From Asaia bogorensis (GTDB lineage: Bacteria > Pseudomonadota > Alphaproteobacteria > Acetobacterales > Acetobacteraceae): 64,000 nucleotides of DNA. The translations under genes and the position numbers were made by a program. Below, in pieces: positions 51,936-60,060 of this stretch. The notes below the pieces were generated by a model that had not been told where the DNA came from, searched no databases, and saw only the letters and a list, made by a program, of their open reading frames with translations. Position 1 is the first letter of the stretch, and each line of letters begins with the position of its first letter. The DNA lies in the NCBI GenBank assembly GCA_943333505.2, contig CALQTN020000004.1, positions 1 through 64,000 on the forward strand, in the 5' to 3' direction.

Positions 51936-52037
51936 AATATGATGACCGCTGATAGGCGCGGTCCTCATATTCTAACTGTTTGTTTGGTCGTGTGGTCAGA
52001 CCTTCGTGTGATCTCACCTGCGGTCGTCACGCTCTAA
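51932..52037. repeat. CTAG-like-ended 106-bp repeat, copy E
   Basis: It supplies the stop codons of both flanking convergent genes (51933-51935 and 52034-52036). The hairpin AGAATATGATGACCGC with GCGGTCCTCATATTCT (51934-51949, 51958-51973) has three base pairs changed on both sides relative to copy D and one mismatch. The rest is close to copy D. Confidence 0.88.
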
Positions 52038-53341
52038 TGGGGCAAGCTGACCCCTTCAACTGGAATGCCAACCGGGCCCGCCCGCCGGTCCCGCAGCATA
52101 CGGCTGACATCGTCGAGCCGGCCGCTCATCACATAGGCTTTGAGCAGGGTGAAGTCGACCAGATCGCGCTGCGCCCGGCTGCCGCCAATACGTTCATGGT
52201 CGGCGAAGACCGGCTCGATCGCGGCGATCGCGCCATCATAGTCCTGACGGTTGAAGGCTGCGAAACCCTTCGCGAGCGCCGGCACCAGCGGGCCGGACGG
52301 CAGGCGGCCGTTGCTTTCGAGCTCCGCCATATCGCGCAGCCGTGCCTCGAGCGCCGCACCATCGCCGGTCACTGCGTCGGCAAGCGCAATATGGGTATCG
52401 GCATAGGCAATCGCGGCGCGCGGGAACATCTTATGGGCGAAATCATGCAACGCCTGCCAGCGCGCCGGATCGCGCGGTGCGCCGGCGAGTTCGGCCCGCC
52501 ACAGGAAGGACACCGCGTCCACCATCGGGATCAACGGGAAACCACCCTTGGCGACCGGGGGCGCAAAGGCGGTCTGATAGAGCCTGAAGGCTTCGTCCGC
52601 GTTGCCGGCTTCAAGCTCGGTTAGCGCCAGATGCCAGCTGAGATGGCCGTGAAGGGGGCCATCAGGCGAATAGGTCTTGAGCCATTCAGACAAATAGGCC
52701 CGCGCGGCGTCAGGTTCGCCGTCCTCGTAATGGACATGGGCGCGGATATGGGTGGCGTTGGCGTTGCGCGGGTTCTGTTCAACGGCGCGTTCGATCTTGG
52801 CGCGGGCGGCATCACGCTGCCCGGTCTCCACCAGCGCGAAGGCGTGCTGGGCGTTGAACCACCAGTCATCGCCAAAGGCATCGGCGAGGCTGTCGAGCAG
52901 CGCAACCTGTTCAACCTCGCGCCCCGGCCGGCCGGAAAACCCGATCAGGCCAAACACCGAGGAACACGGGCTCAGCACGATCGCGTCACGCGGCCAGTCA
53001 CGCAGATGCGCCTTCGCAGCCGCGGTTGCCGCATCCGGCGGACCTGACAGCAACAGGCCGTGGAACGCCATATGGCTCGCCTCACGCCCGGAAATCCCGC
53101 CCGCCACAGCCTGCCCGGCCGCGAAGGTCGCCCGCGCGCCGACCGGATCGCTGCCGACCTGCTGTACCCGCGCCTTGCCTGCATAGGCAAGCGCAAAGCC
53201 CGGATCGGCGGCAATCGCCAAATCAAACGCCGCGCCTGGGCCGGGGTTGGCCGACAGCACCAGATCGCAGGCCTCGACATAGGCGTCACGGGCGGTGGCC
53301 GATTGGGTGGACAGGTCGAGACCATAGCGATCGGTGAGCAT
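52034..53341 (-). CDS. TPR protein of the TTC38-like family
   Basis: A 435-residue soluble protein made of TPR-like helices: AAFDLAIAADPGFALAYAGKA and the later AQHAFALVETGQRDAARAKI are typical repeats, followed by ATHIRAHVHYEDGEPDAARA and WHLALTELEAGNADEAFRLY. The arrangement matches bacterial homologues of tetratricopeptide repeat protein 38. No enzymatic function is known. The ATG at 53341 has AAGGAG eleven bases upstream; the frame continues upstream but overlaps the divergent MOSC promoter. Its TAG stop is supplied by repeat copy E. Confidence 0.83.
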   Translation of the reverse strand: MLTDRYGLDLSTQSATARDAYVEACDLVLSANPGPGAAFDLAIAADPGFALAYAGKARVQQVGSDPVGARATFAAGQAVAGGISGREASHMAFHGLLLSGPPDAATAAAKAHLRDWPRDAIVLSPCSSVFGLIGFSGRPGREVEQVALLDSLADAFGDDWWFNAQHAFALVETGQRDAARAKIERAVEQNPRNANATHIRAHVHYEDGEPDAARAYLSEWLKTYSPDGPLHGHLSWHLALTELEAGNADEAFRLYQTAFAPPVAKGGFPLIPMVDAVSFLWRAELAGAPRDPARWQALHDFAHKMFPRAAIAYADTHIALADAVTGDGAALEARLRDMAELESNGRLPSGPLVPALAKGFAAFNRQDYDGAIAAIEPVFADHERIGGSRAQRDLVDFTLLKAYVMSGRLDDVSRMLRDRRAGPVGIPVEGVSLPH

Positions 53342-53429
53342 GGTAGCGGTTTCTCCTTTGTGGGCCCAAGGTCGCGACGCGATTGAAGCCGTGCGAGGCT
53401 CGGGGTAGCGTGCGGGCGCGCAGGGGGAT

Positions 53430-54299
53430 ATGAATATGAGTGTCATCGGCATGCAAGGTGAAAAACCGCAGCCCGATAGAGTGCAGGCGATCTGGCGCTA
53501 CCCGGTGAAGTCGATGGGTGGCGAGAAGCTGGCGGAAACCGAAATCACCGAACGCGGCGTGCATGGCGACCGTGCCCTCGCGCTGGTCGAACCTGCCACC
53601 AATCGTGCGGCGGTGGTGCGAAGCTGGGCGGCGCGACTATTCGACCACCACGCCCGGTACGCATCGGAGCCGGGGTTGGAAACTGCGCTGCCAGTTGTTC
53701 GCATTACCACGCCCGATGGTGCTGTCCTGAGCAGCGATCAGGCTGATATCGATCAGGTTTTCTCAGCCGCGTTCCAACGTCATCTGCGCCTGCTGTCATC
53801 GGCACCGCCGGGGTTGCTGGTCGCGTTTCCGCCGGGCACGCTGGCGGGCAAGTTGGCCGAACTCACCGAAGCGCCGCTTGCCGGCAGCGCACCGCCCGGC
53901 ACGTTTTTCGATGCGGCCTGCATCCATCTGATCGCCTCGGCCACGCTCGCGCATTTGCAGACTGCTTTCCCCGAGACCAGCTTTGACGTCCGTCGTTTCC
54001 GGCCCAACATCGTGGTTGAAACCCATGGCGCGCCGTATGTCGAGAATGACTGGGTCGGGCGGTTGCTTGGGATTGGCGATCAGGTCGTGCTGAGGGTAAC
54101 CAGGCCGTGCCCGCGCTGTGTCAACGCATCGCTCGCACAGGGCGATTTACCTCGGGCGCCCGGGATCTTACGGGCGATCGCCCAGCATAATATGCGCGAT
54201 CTCGGGGTTGCCGGGGAATTACCCTGTGTGGGTGTTTATGCCGATGTGGTGCAGTCTGGCCGCGTCAGGTCGGGCGACCATCTGCGGTTGCTGGACTAG
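53430..54299 (+). CDS. MOSC domain protein (molybdenum cofactor sulfurase C-terminal type)
   Basis: A 289-residue protein with an N-terminal MOSC beta-barrel region (IWRYPVKSMGGEKLAE and ERGVHGDRALAL) and a C-terminal MOSC domain with RRFRPNIVVETHGAPYVEND and the conserved cysteines in RPCPRCVN. It resembles YcbX and mARC-type proteins, which bind the molybdenum cofactor through a cysteine and reduce N-hydroxylated compounds. Two ATG codons (53430, 53436) follow GGGGG; the second is better spaced. It is divergent from the TPR38-like gene and converges on purK. Confidence 0.83.
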   Translation: MNMSVIGMQGEKPQPDRVQAIWRYPVKSMGGEKLAETEITERGVHGDRALALVEPATNRAAVVRSWAARLFDHHARYASEPGLETALPVVRITTPDGAVLSSDQADIDQVFSAAFQRHLRLLSSAPPGLLVAFPPGTLAGKLAELTEAPLAGSAPPGTFFDAACIHLIASATLAHLQTAFPETSFDVRRFRPNIVVETHGAPYVENDWVGRLLGIGDQVVLRVTRPCPRCVNASLAQGDLPRAPGILRAIAQHNMRDLGVAGELPCVGVYADVVQSGRVRSGDHLRLLD

Positions 54300-54305
54300 G
54301 GACTA

Positions 54306-55481
54306 TTACCTTGGTCCATCAACCCCGGGAGCCAAGGCGTCATCAACCCGGCGGATATCCAGGATCCCCAACGCATCGGCAATGCCGAAATCGCCCGGCA
54401 AGGCACCATGCGGAAATAGCCGCGTGACGTGGCCCATTTTGCGGCCGGGCCGGGCTTCGGTCTTGCCGTAAAGATGCGGGATAAGCCCCGGGGTTGCCAG
54501 GATTTCTGGCCACAGCGCGACCTCCTCCGGCCCGACCAGGTTTTTCATCACCGCGTCGGAATGGCGAATGGCGGGCAGTAATGGCAAGCCGGCGACAGCG
54601 CGGATATGCAGTTCGAACTGGCTCATCGGACAGGCATCGATGGTCCAATGGCCGGAATTATGCGGGCGGGGTGCGATTTCGTTGACCAGCACTTTTCCGT
54701 CGCTGTCGACGAACATCTCGACGGCCAATAATCCCACCAGATCAAGCGCTGCAGCGACCTTGCGTGCCAAAATCTGGGCGGCGACGGCGATCGCGTCCGA
54801 GATTGGCGCGGGTGCGAGGGTGAGGTCGAGGATATGGTCGCGATGGCGGTTTTGCACCGTATCGAACGCGGCCATGCTGCCATCTGCACCGCGCGCCACG
54901 ATCACACTGATCTCGCAGGAAAAATTTACAAAACCTTCTAAAACCAGTGGTTTCGGTGATAATTCCTCAAACGCGGCAACGAGGTCGTCGGTGCTGCGCA
55001 GCAAGCGTTGTCCCTTACCATCATATCCCAGGCGGGCAGTTTTGAGGATGGCCGGCAGACCAAGTTCGTCGGCGGCCTTTTGCAGTTCGTCCAGTGATCG
55101 TACCGCGCGCCACGGCGCGGTGGGTGCCCCTGCGGCGTGCAGGAATGTCTTTTCGGCGATGCGGTTCTGACTGATCCGGAGAATTTCAGGCGCCGGCCGC
55201 ACGGGCCGTAAAGATGCCAGCAAATCAAGACCTTCGGCGCTGACATTCTCAAATTCAAAAGTCACCACGTCGACGGATGCGGCAAAGCGGCGCAAGGTTG
55301 CGCTGTCTTCGTAGTTACCCAGGGTAATGCCATGGGCGACCTGTACTGCCGGGTCGTCTTTATCCTGGGTCAGGATATGGCAGCGATAGCCAAGACGCGC
55401 TGCCGCCATCGCGCTCATCCGGCCGAGCTGGCCGCCGCCGACGATGCCGATGGTGGCGTTGGGCGGCAAGGGAAAGCTCAT
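54306..55481 (-). CDS. purK: 5-(carboxyamino)imidazole ribonucleotide synthase
   Basis: A 391-residue ATP-grasp enzyme of purine synthesis that carboxylates AIR with bicarbonate and ATP. It has the start [20 protein letters not shown], the ATP-grasp segment [20 protein letters not shown], and [20 protein letters not shown] with the metal ligands, followed by NSGHWTIDA. The start at 55481 overlaps the purE stop (ATGA). The product of PurK is used directly by PurE. Confidence 0.95.
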   Translation of the reverse strand: MSFPLPPNATIGIVGGGQLGRMSAMAAARLGYRCHILTQDKDDPAVQVAHGITLGNYEDSATLRRFAASVDVVTFEFENVSAEGLDLLASLRPVRPAPEILRISQNRIAEKTFLHAAGAPTAPWRAVRSLDELQKAADELGLPAILKTARLGYDGKGQRLLRSTDDLVAAFEELSPKPLVLEGFVNFSCEISVIVARGADGSMAAFDTVQNRHRDHILDLTLAPAPISDAIAVAAQILARKVAAALDLVGLLAVEMFVDSDGKVLVNEIAPRPHNSGHWTIDACPMSQFELHIRAVAGLPLLPAIRHSDAVMKNLVGPEEVALWPEILATPGLIPHLYGKTEARPGRKMGHVTRLFPHGALPGDFGIADALGILDIRRVDDALAPGVDGPR

Positions 55482-55972
55482 GGGGTTGGTTGATCCACCG
55501 GGATTTCGGCGACCGAGGCTGTGAGTGCGGCGCGGTGATCCATCAGCCGCTGCGCAAGTGCCGGGTCTGCGGTTGCCAGGATGCTTGCCGCCAGCAATCC
55601 GGCATTGATCGCCCCGGGCTTGCCGATCGCCAAGGTCGCCACCGGAATGCCACCGGGCATTTGGACGATGGAGAGCAGCGAATCCATCCCTTTGAGCGCG
55701 GCCGATTCGACCGGCACCCCGAGCACTGGCAGGATCGTCCACGCCGCCGCCATGCCGGGTAGATGGGCTGCCCCGCCCGCACCGGCGATAATCACCTTCA
55801 AGCCCCGGTTAACTGCGGTTTTTGCATACTCCGCCAACCGGTCCGGGGTGCGATGCGCCGACACAATCCGTGCCTCATAGGCCACACCAAGCTTGTCCAG
55901 CATCTCCGCCGCATGGCGCATCGTCGGCCAATCCGACTGGCTGCCCATGATGATCCCTACCACAGCGCCCAT
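55478..55972 (-). CDS. purE: N5-carboxyaminoimidazole ribonucleotide mutase
   Basis: A 164-residue class I PurE that converts N5-CAIR to CAIR. It has the opening [20 protein letters not shown], the catalytic-histidine motif [11 protein letters not shown] and [16 protein letters not shown]. It overlaps purK downstream by four bases and its start shares a base with the stop of the small YdcH-like gene upstream (TGATG), so these three genes are one operon. Confidence 0.95.
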   Translation of the reverse strand: MGAVVGIIMGSQSDWPTMRHAAEMLDKLGVAYEARIVSAHRTPDRLAEYAKTAVNRGLKVIIAGAGGAAHLPGMAAAWTILPVLGVPVESAALKGMDSLLSIVQMPGGIPVATLAIGKPGAINAGLLAASILATADPALAQRLMDHRAALTASVAEIPVDQPTP

Positions 55973-56175
55973 CAGGCGATGCTATCGGGGATGAGGTGGG
56001 ACTCAAGCCAGGCGATCTCGTCCTTCAGCAGCAGTTTGCGCTTCTTGAGGCGTTGTGAATGCAACTGGTCGAGCGAACCTGTCTCGACCAGCCGCGCAAT
56101 CACGGTGTCAAGGTCGCGATGCTCGCTGCGCAATTCGTGCAGCTTGCGCAGGATAGACTCACGATCAGTCAGCAT
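55972..56175 (-). CDS. YdcH-like (DUF465) small coiled-coil protein
   Basis: A 67-residue all-helical protein with the DUF465 pattern: [20 protein letters not shown] followed by [20 protein letters not shown]. It resembles a short coiled coil of the SlyX/YdcH sort. Function unknown; such genes are frequent beside purE in alphaproteobacteria as far as I recall. It is the first gene of the purEK operon and is coupled to purE by overlap. A second DUF465 gene lies on the opposite strand 184 bases away. Confidence 0.85.
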   Translation of the reverse strand: MLTDRESILRKLHELRSEHRDLDTVIARLVETGSLDQLHSQRLKKRKLLLKDEIAWLESHLIPDSIA

Positions 56176-56359
56176 GGACGGTGCCTAGCATAACAGGTGT
56201 CCCGAAAGCATATGCGAACTCGGGTGCGCTCAGGACGTTTTTTGCCAGCTTTGTCACGATTTCTCCACCACTTTGGAGTAGTAATTGTACTCTTGCGCTT
56301 GCTAGGCTCAACGTGGTGGCCCTGGCCATCATGCAATCTGCGACAGCACAGGAGATCCC

Positions 56360-56533
56360 ATGAACATTGGACCCCGCCTCAGCAGCCTTAAGCGCCAACA
56401 TGTTGATCTGGAGGCGAAAATTGCGGACGAAGACAGCCGCCCCCGCCCGGATTCCGATGCCTTGAGCCGACTGAAGTTGGAAAAACTGCGCCTGAAACAG
56501 GAAATGGAGCGATTGCAAGCTCAGGCGCACTGA
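56360..56533 (+). CDS. YdcH-like (DUF465) small coiled-coil protein
   Basis: A 57-residue helical protein: PRLSSLKRQHVDLEAKIADE, then LSRLKLEKLRLKQEMERLQA. It matches DUF465. GGAG lies five bases before the ATG at 56360, and the stop is at 56531-56533. It is divergent from the other DUF465 gene and so may share a control region with the purEK operon. It ends three bases before the convergent TrcR gene. Because of its length it is easily missed. Confidence 0.85.
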   Translation: MNIGPRLSSLKRQHVDLEAKIADEDSRPRPDSDALSRLKLEKLRLKQEMERLQAQAH

Positions 56534-56536
56534 ATT

Positions 56537-57112
56537 TCAGGCCGCTTCTTCCGCTTCCGGCATTGGCAGCGGCGGCACCGCCAGACCTTCTCGGGTCAGA
56601 CGCTCATTACCGGCCTGGATCGCATGGTGCAGGTCTGTCTGCGTGCAAAGCCCGAGAATAACCGGATCGCGCGGTTTGATGTTGGCCGAATTCCAATGCG
56701 AGCGGTCACGCACCTTCTGGATGGTTTCCTTGGTGGTGCCCATCAGTTTGGCGACCTGGATTTCGGTGAGCTGCGGATAGTTGCGCAGCAGAAAGGCGAT
56801 GCCATCCGGGCGGTCGTTGCGCTTGGCAACCGGGGTGTAGCGCGCGCCCTTCTGCTTCTTGGCAGGCTGCACTGGCGGCAGCAGCGCCATGCGCAGCGCC
56901 TCGTTGGCCTCGCAGCGATGGATTTCCGCCAACGTCACCTGGCTATTGGCAACCGGGTCATACCCGATAATCCCCTGTGCCACTTCGCCATCGGCGATCG
57001 CCTGGATCTCCAGCGGATGCATGCCGCAGAAATCGGCGATCTGCGTGAAGGTGAGGGCAGTTTTCTCAATCAGCCACACCGCGGTGGCTTTGGGCATCAG
57101 CGGCAGGGTCAT
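56537..57112 (-). CDS. trcR: Cell-cycle transcriptional regulator TrcR (DUF1013)
   Basis: A 191-residue protein of the DUF1013 family, named TrcR from Caulobacter work. It has TALTFTQIADFCGMHPLEIQ, a helix-turn-helix-like segment, then GIIGYDPVANSQVTLAEIHR, and a second such segment NYPQLTEIQVAKLMGTTKET. The family is nearly restricted to alphaproteobacteria. The acidic tail (MPEAEEAA) is usual. It lies among small conserved alphaproteobacterial genes (DUF465 and DUF1192), which supports the placement. Confidence 0.9.
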   Translation of the reverse strand: MTLPLMPKATAVWLIEKTALTFTQIADFCGMHPLEIQAIADGEVAQGIIGYDPVANSQVTLAEIHRCEANEALRMALLPPVQPAKKQKGARYTPVAKRNDRPDGIAFLLRNYPQLTEIQVAKLMGTTKETIQKVRDRSHWNSANIKPRDPVILGLCTQTDLHHAIQAGNERLTREGLAVPPLPMPEAEEAA

Positions 57113-57260
57113 GGCATGTTACCTTCAGGCCTCGGGCCGACAATGGTAGCGAGGCGGCACGGGAAAGTCGGGCATATGGACCGGGGCGGGTAAGCCGGTC
57201 AAGCGATTGCACTGCTTGCCTGCCGCAAGCGTTGGGTATGGCTGGGACCGGAGGAAAACA

Positions 57261-57452
57261 ATGCTGAACGACGATGACCTGCCAATCATACAGCCGAAGC
57301 GGATGCAGCCGCCCGTGCTCGACCTGCTCGGCGTGGACGAACTGCGCGAGTACATCGCCGAGTTGCAGGCCGAGATCGGGCGTGTGGAGGCGGATATCGT
57401 GAAAAAACAGGCCCATCGCAGCGCTGCTGACGCATTTTTCAGAAAGCCCTAG
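57261..57452 (+). CDS. DUF1192 family protein
   Basis: A 63-residue protein: a short N-terminal strand-like LPIIQPKR, then LDLLGVDELREYIAELQAEI, a helix ending in a coiled-coil-like segment with VKKQAHRSAADAFF. This is the DUF1192 pattern, a small alphaproteobacterial family of unknown role. GGAGG precedes the ATG at 57261, which is better than an earlier ATG at 57207. It is divergent from TrcR. Its TAG stop (57450-57452) comes from repeat copy B. Confidence 0.85.
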   Translation: MLNDDDLPIIQPKRMQPPVLDLLGVDELREYIAELQAEIGRVEADIVKKQAHRSAADAFFRKP

Positions 57453-57556
57453 ATCATCATTCGTTCAATCGGCTTCGATTGGACGGATAAAGATGATCAT
57501 AAAAACAAGACTCTAGAACGTGTCAGCTGATTCAACTTCAACGGATCAAGCTCTAG
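57449..57556. repeat. CTAG-ended 108-bp repeat, copy B
   Basis: CTAG at both ends gives TAG stops to both convergent neighbours (57450-57452 and 57553-57555). It contains the small hairpin GTTCAATCG/CGATTGGAC inside outer arms GATCATC and GATGATC. It is the best preserved member of the A/B type. Confidence 0.88.
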
Positions 57557-58866
57557 AGTGTAGCGACCCAATGTGCCGCGGCGATCGCCAGGCTGGCTAA
57601 AACCAATGCCAGCGCGGTGAAATCCCGGTTCCAGACGGTGGTGACAGTGATCGGGTCGCTCTCCGACCAGCGTGCGGTGGCAATCGCGCTGGCCGACATC
57701 GGCGTCATCCCGACGCCTACCCCCCAGCCCAGCATACAGGCAAACGCCAACACCGATGGCGCTACCCCGAGCGCCTGCGGATCAGGCACGGCGGCCCCGA
57801 TCACCGCCACGATCGCAATCGGGTTCAACCCGACCAATCCGGTCGCCAGCAGCAGCACCGGCACCAGCAGCGGGATAGCCAGTGGCGGCAGCATCGTGAG
57901 CCAGGGCGCCATGCCGCCTGCCGGTAAAGCCATACCCAGCGCGACGCCGAGAAAGCCGCCCGCTGCCAACACGCCGGCCTCACCGCGAAACCCCGGCAGG
58001 CCGGCATGGAATTCCACCAGGCGCGACCAAACCCTGAAGCGGGTCTGCACCATGGCCCAGACCAGTGCCACCGCCGGCACTGATGCCGTGACCCCGGTTG
58101 ACAGCCCAACGCCGAAGATGTTCCCGACACCCCAGGACAATGCGCTCACCAACGCCACCAGCCCGACCGCCGCGACATGGATTGTCCAGCGTTCCCGGCT
58201 CGGCCGCGCGGTTTCGTCAACCACCGGCAAGCGCCCGTCGAGCCAGACGCCCATGGCCAGCATCAGCATGGCGACTGCAAACCCGGCCGGCAGCAGCGGC
58301 AGCAGGTTCGCACCGGGCACCGCCGCCGACACCACCGCGGTCATGATATTCAGCGGCGACCAGCAATTCATCGTGCCAAAGCCGCGATAGGCCGCCAGCA
58401 TCATCCGCCCGCGCGCCTTGGCATGGGCATCGCGCAGCATCGACCCGAGCAGATCGATCGCGCCATAGGACAGGATGATGCTGAACAGATGTCCACCCGC
58501 GCTCATCGCCAGATAGCGCCGGCCCGGCGGTTGACCGAGCAATTGCGCCCCGCAGCGCCTGATCACCACGCTATGCTGGGCGCATAGCCGGAGCGCGCCC
58601 AATGCCAGGAAGAACGCCGCATAGGCAGCCGCTCTGCGCCACGCCGCAACCCAGGCGGCCAGGGGATCGGGCGCGCAGGCCACGGCTATCGCCCCGCCGC
58701 ACAGCAGGACAATCAGCACCGCTTTGACCATCTGTCGCTGGCGCCCAAATTCCAGCGCCAGAAACAGAATGATCGCCATCCCTGCGGCTTCGCTTGCGCC
58801 GGGCAGATGGAACAATAAATCGCCCAGGCTGCCAGCCCAGGCGATCAAATAGACAAAACCGCTCAT
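57553..58866 (-). CDS. Uncharacterised multi-helix membrane protein
   Basis: A 437-residue inner-membrane protein with about ten to twelve helices. Conserved-looking loops are SAGGHLFSIILSYGAIDLLG, then AYRGFGTMNCWSPLNIMTAV, and near the end GWGVGVGMTPMSASAIATAR, where Gly/Ser/Asn-rich breaks inside helices resemble substrate sites of ion-transporter-superfamily proteins. I recognise no exact family; a transporter for an anion or organic acid is plausible. The stop codon is given by repeat copy B. It is divergent from the flavin reductase gene. Confidence 0.75.
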   Translation of the reverse strand: MSGFVYLIAWAGSLGDLLFHLPGASEAAGMAIILFLALEFGRQRQMVKAVLIVLLCGGAIAVACAPDPLAAWVAAWRRAAAYAAFFLALGALRLCAQHSVVIRRCGAQLLGQPPGRRYLAMSAGGHLFSIILSYGAIDLLGSMLRDAHAKARGRMMLAAYRGFGTMNCWSPLNIMTAVVSAAVPGANLLPLLPAGFAVAMLMLAMGVWLDGRLPVVDETARPSRERWTIHVAAVGLVALVSALSWGVGNIFGVGLSTGVTASVPAVALVWAMVQTRFRVWSRLVEFHAGLPGFRGEAGVLAAGGFLGVALGMALPAGGMAPWLTMLPPLAIPLLVPVLLLATGLVGLNPIAIVAVIGAAVPDPQALGVAPSVLAFACMLGWGVGVGMTPMSASAIATARWSESDPITVTTVWNRDFTALALVLASLAIAAAHWVATL

Positions 58867-58903
58867 TGCGCCACCATGCCCGTGCAGGCCTGATATGGAC
58901 AGC

Positions 58904-58931
58904 TACCCCCAGGCCGGGCAAACCGGGGGTA
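58904..58931. promoter_or_regulatory. Inverted repeat TACCCCC-N14-GGGGGTA in divergent promoter region
   Basis: Seven-base arms lie between the start of the membrane-protein gene (58866) and the flavin reductase start (58951). It could be an operator controlling both genes or an mRNA hairpin 20 bases before the reductase start codon. Confidence 0.35.
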
Positions 58932-58950
58932 ACCAGTTCGGGAGGCAACA

Positions 58951-59583
58951 ATGCTATTTGATTTCGATAAGATTTCTGCCCAGGATCGCTACAAGCTGCT
59001 GACATCCACCGTGGTGCCGCGCCCGATCGCCTGGGTGGTCTCACACGACGAAGCCGGCGTCCTCAACGCCGCCCCGTTCAGCTTTTTCAATGTGTTCTCC
59101 GCCGATCCTCCGATCATGGTGATCGGCATTGGTGGCCGCAAGCCGGGGGACGCCAAGGACACCGGCGCCAATATCCGCGCCACCGGCGAATTTGTTATCA
59201 ATCTCGTGAGCCATGAACTTGCCGAGGCGATGAATATCACCGCGATCGATTTCCCGCCCGAGATCGACGAGATCAAAACCGCCGGCCTTACCACTTTGCC
59301 CTCGACACGGATCAAAGTGCCGCGCATCGCTGAAAGCCCGGTGGCATATGAATGCGTGCGCTTTCAGACCATCGACATTGCCAATGAACGCACCTTGGTG
59401 ATGGCTCGGATTGTCGCCATTCACGTCGCCGACCCGTTCGTGATGAACGAGGAGCGCTGCTATATCGACACCCGCAAGCTCGATCTGATTGGCCGCATGC
59501 ATGGCGGTGGCGGTTACACGACGACGCGGGACTTCTTCGACATGCCGCGCATCTCGGTCGAGGAATGGAACGCGAAAACCTAA
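58951..59583 (+). CDS. Flavin reductase family protein
   Basis: A 210-residue FMN-binding split-barrel protein (flavin reductase/DIM6-NTAB type). It has STVVPRPIAWVVSHDEAGVL, which holds the FMN-phosphate contacts, then NAAPFSFFNVFSADPPIMVI and GEFVINLVSHELAEAMN. Such proteins supply reduced flavin to monooxygenases or act alone as flavoproteins. GGGAGG precedes the ATG. It overlaps the end of the convergent GNAT gene by four bases. Confidence 0.85.
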   Translation: MLFDFDKISAQDRYKLLTSTVVPRPIAWVVSHDEAGVLNAAPFSFFNVFSADPPIMVIGIGGRKPGDAKDTGANIRATGEFVINLVSHELAEAMNITAIDFPPEIDEIKTAGLTTLPSTRIKVPRIAESPVAYECVRFQTIDIANERTLVMARIVAIHVADPFVMNEERCYIDTRKLDLIGRMHGGGGYTTTRDFFDMPRISVEEWNAKT

Positions 59584-60053
59584 AGCGCCATCACCCGCGC
59601 ATCGGCCCCGTAGCTTACCGGCGCGGGGCCGACGGCCCGAAAACCCTGGCGCTGCCAAAACCCTGATGAGTTGTTCACCGCAACCAGCGTCATGCGCGCC
59701 AGACCGGCTTGGGCCGCCACCGCGATTAGCTGCACAACCGCCTTATGTGCCGCTCCTGTGCCACGTGCGGCCGGCAGCAATGCCAGGTCGTGCACATAAT
59801 AGTGGGTCGGTATCTCCGGCAACGCGCCGAGCAGGGTGTCGAGCGCGGGCGGCTTGCCGGCGTGCCACGGATGGCTCACCGCATAGCCAAGCGCCTCGCC
59901 GTTACGATCCAGGACGAGGCAGCCGGCCGGATACAGTCGCAGCCGTTCAGCCGGGATCTCCGCCGCCTCCGGAAAATCCGGATGCACCAGATCAGCAATC
60001 CGGTTGACCGCGGCCAGATCAGCTTCCTGCATGGCGCGCCAGATTGCGGGCAT
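59580..60053 (-). CDS. GNAT-family N-acetyltransferase
   Basis: A 157-residue acetyltransferase with the standard fold: IWRAMQEADLAAVNRIADLV at the N-terminus, THYYVHDLALLPAARGTGAA as strand 4 and the acetyl-CoA loop, and VNNSSGFWQRQGFRAVG at the end. The substrate is unknown. The start at 60053 lies seven bases after the sulfatase stop, so it is probably co-transcribed with that gene. No strong ribosome binding site is visible. Confidence 0.82.
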   Translation of the reverse strand: MPAIWRAMQEADLAAVNRIADLVHPDFPEAAEIPAERLRLYPAGCLVLDRNGEALGYAVSHPWHAGKPPALDTLLGALPEIPTHYYVHDLALLPAARGTGAAHKAVVQLIAVAAQAGLARMTLVAVNNSSGFWQRQGFRAVGPAPVSYGADARVMAL

Positions 60054-60060
60054 CGTGTTG

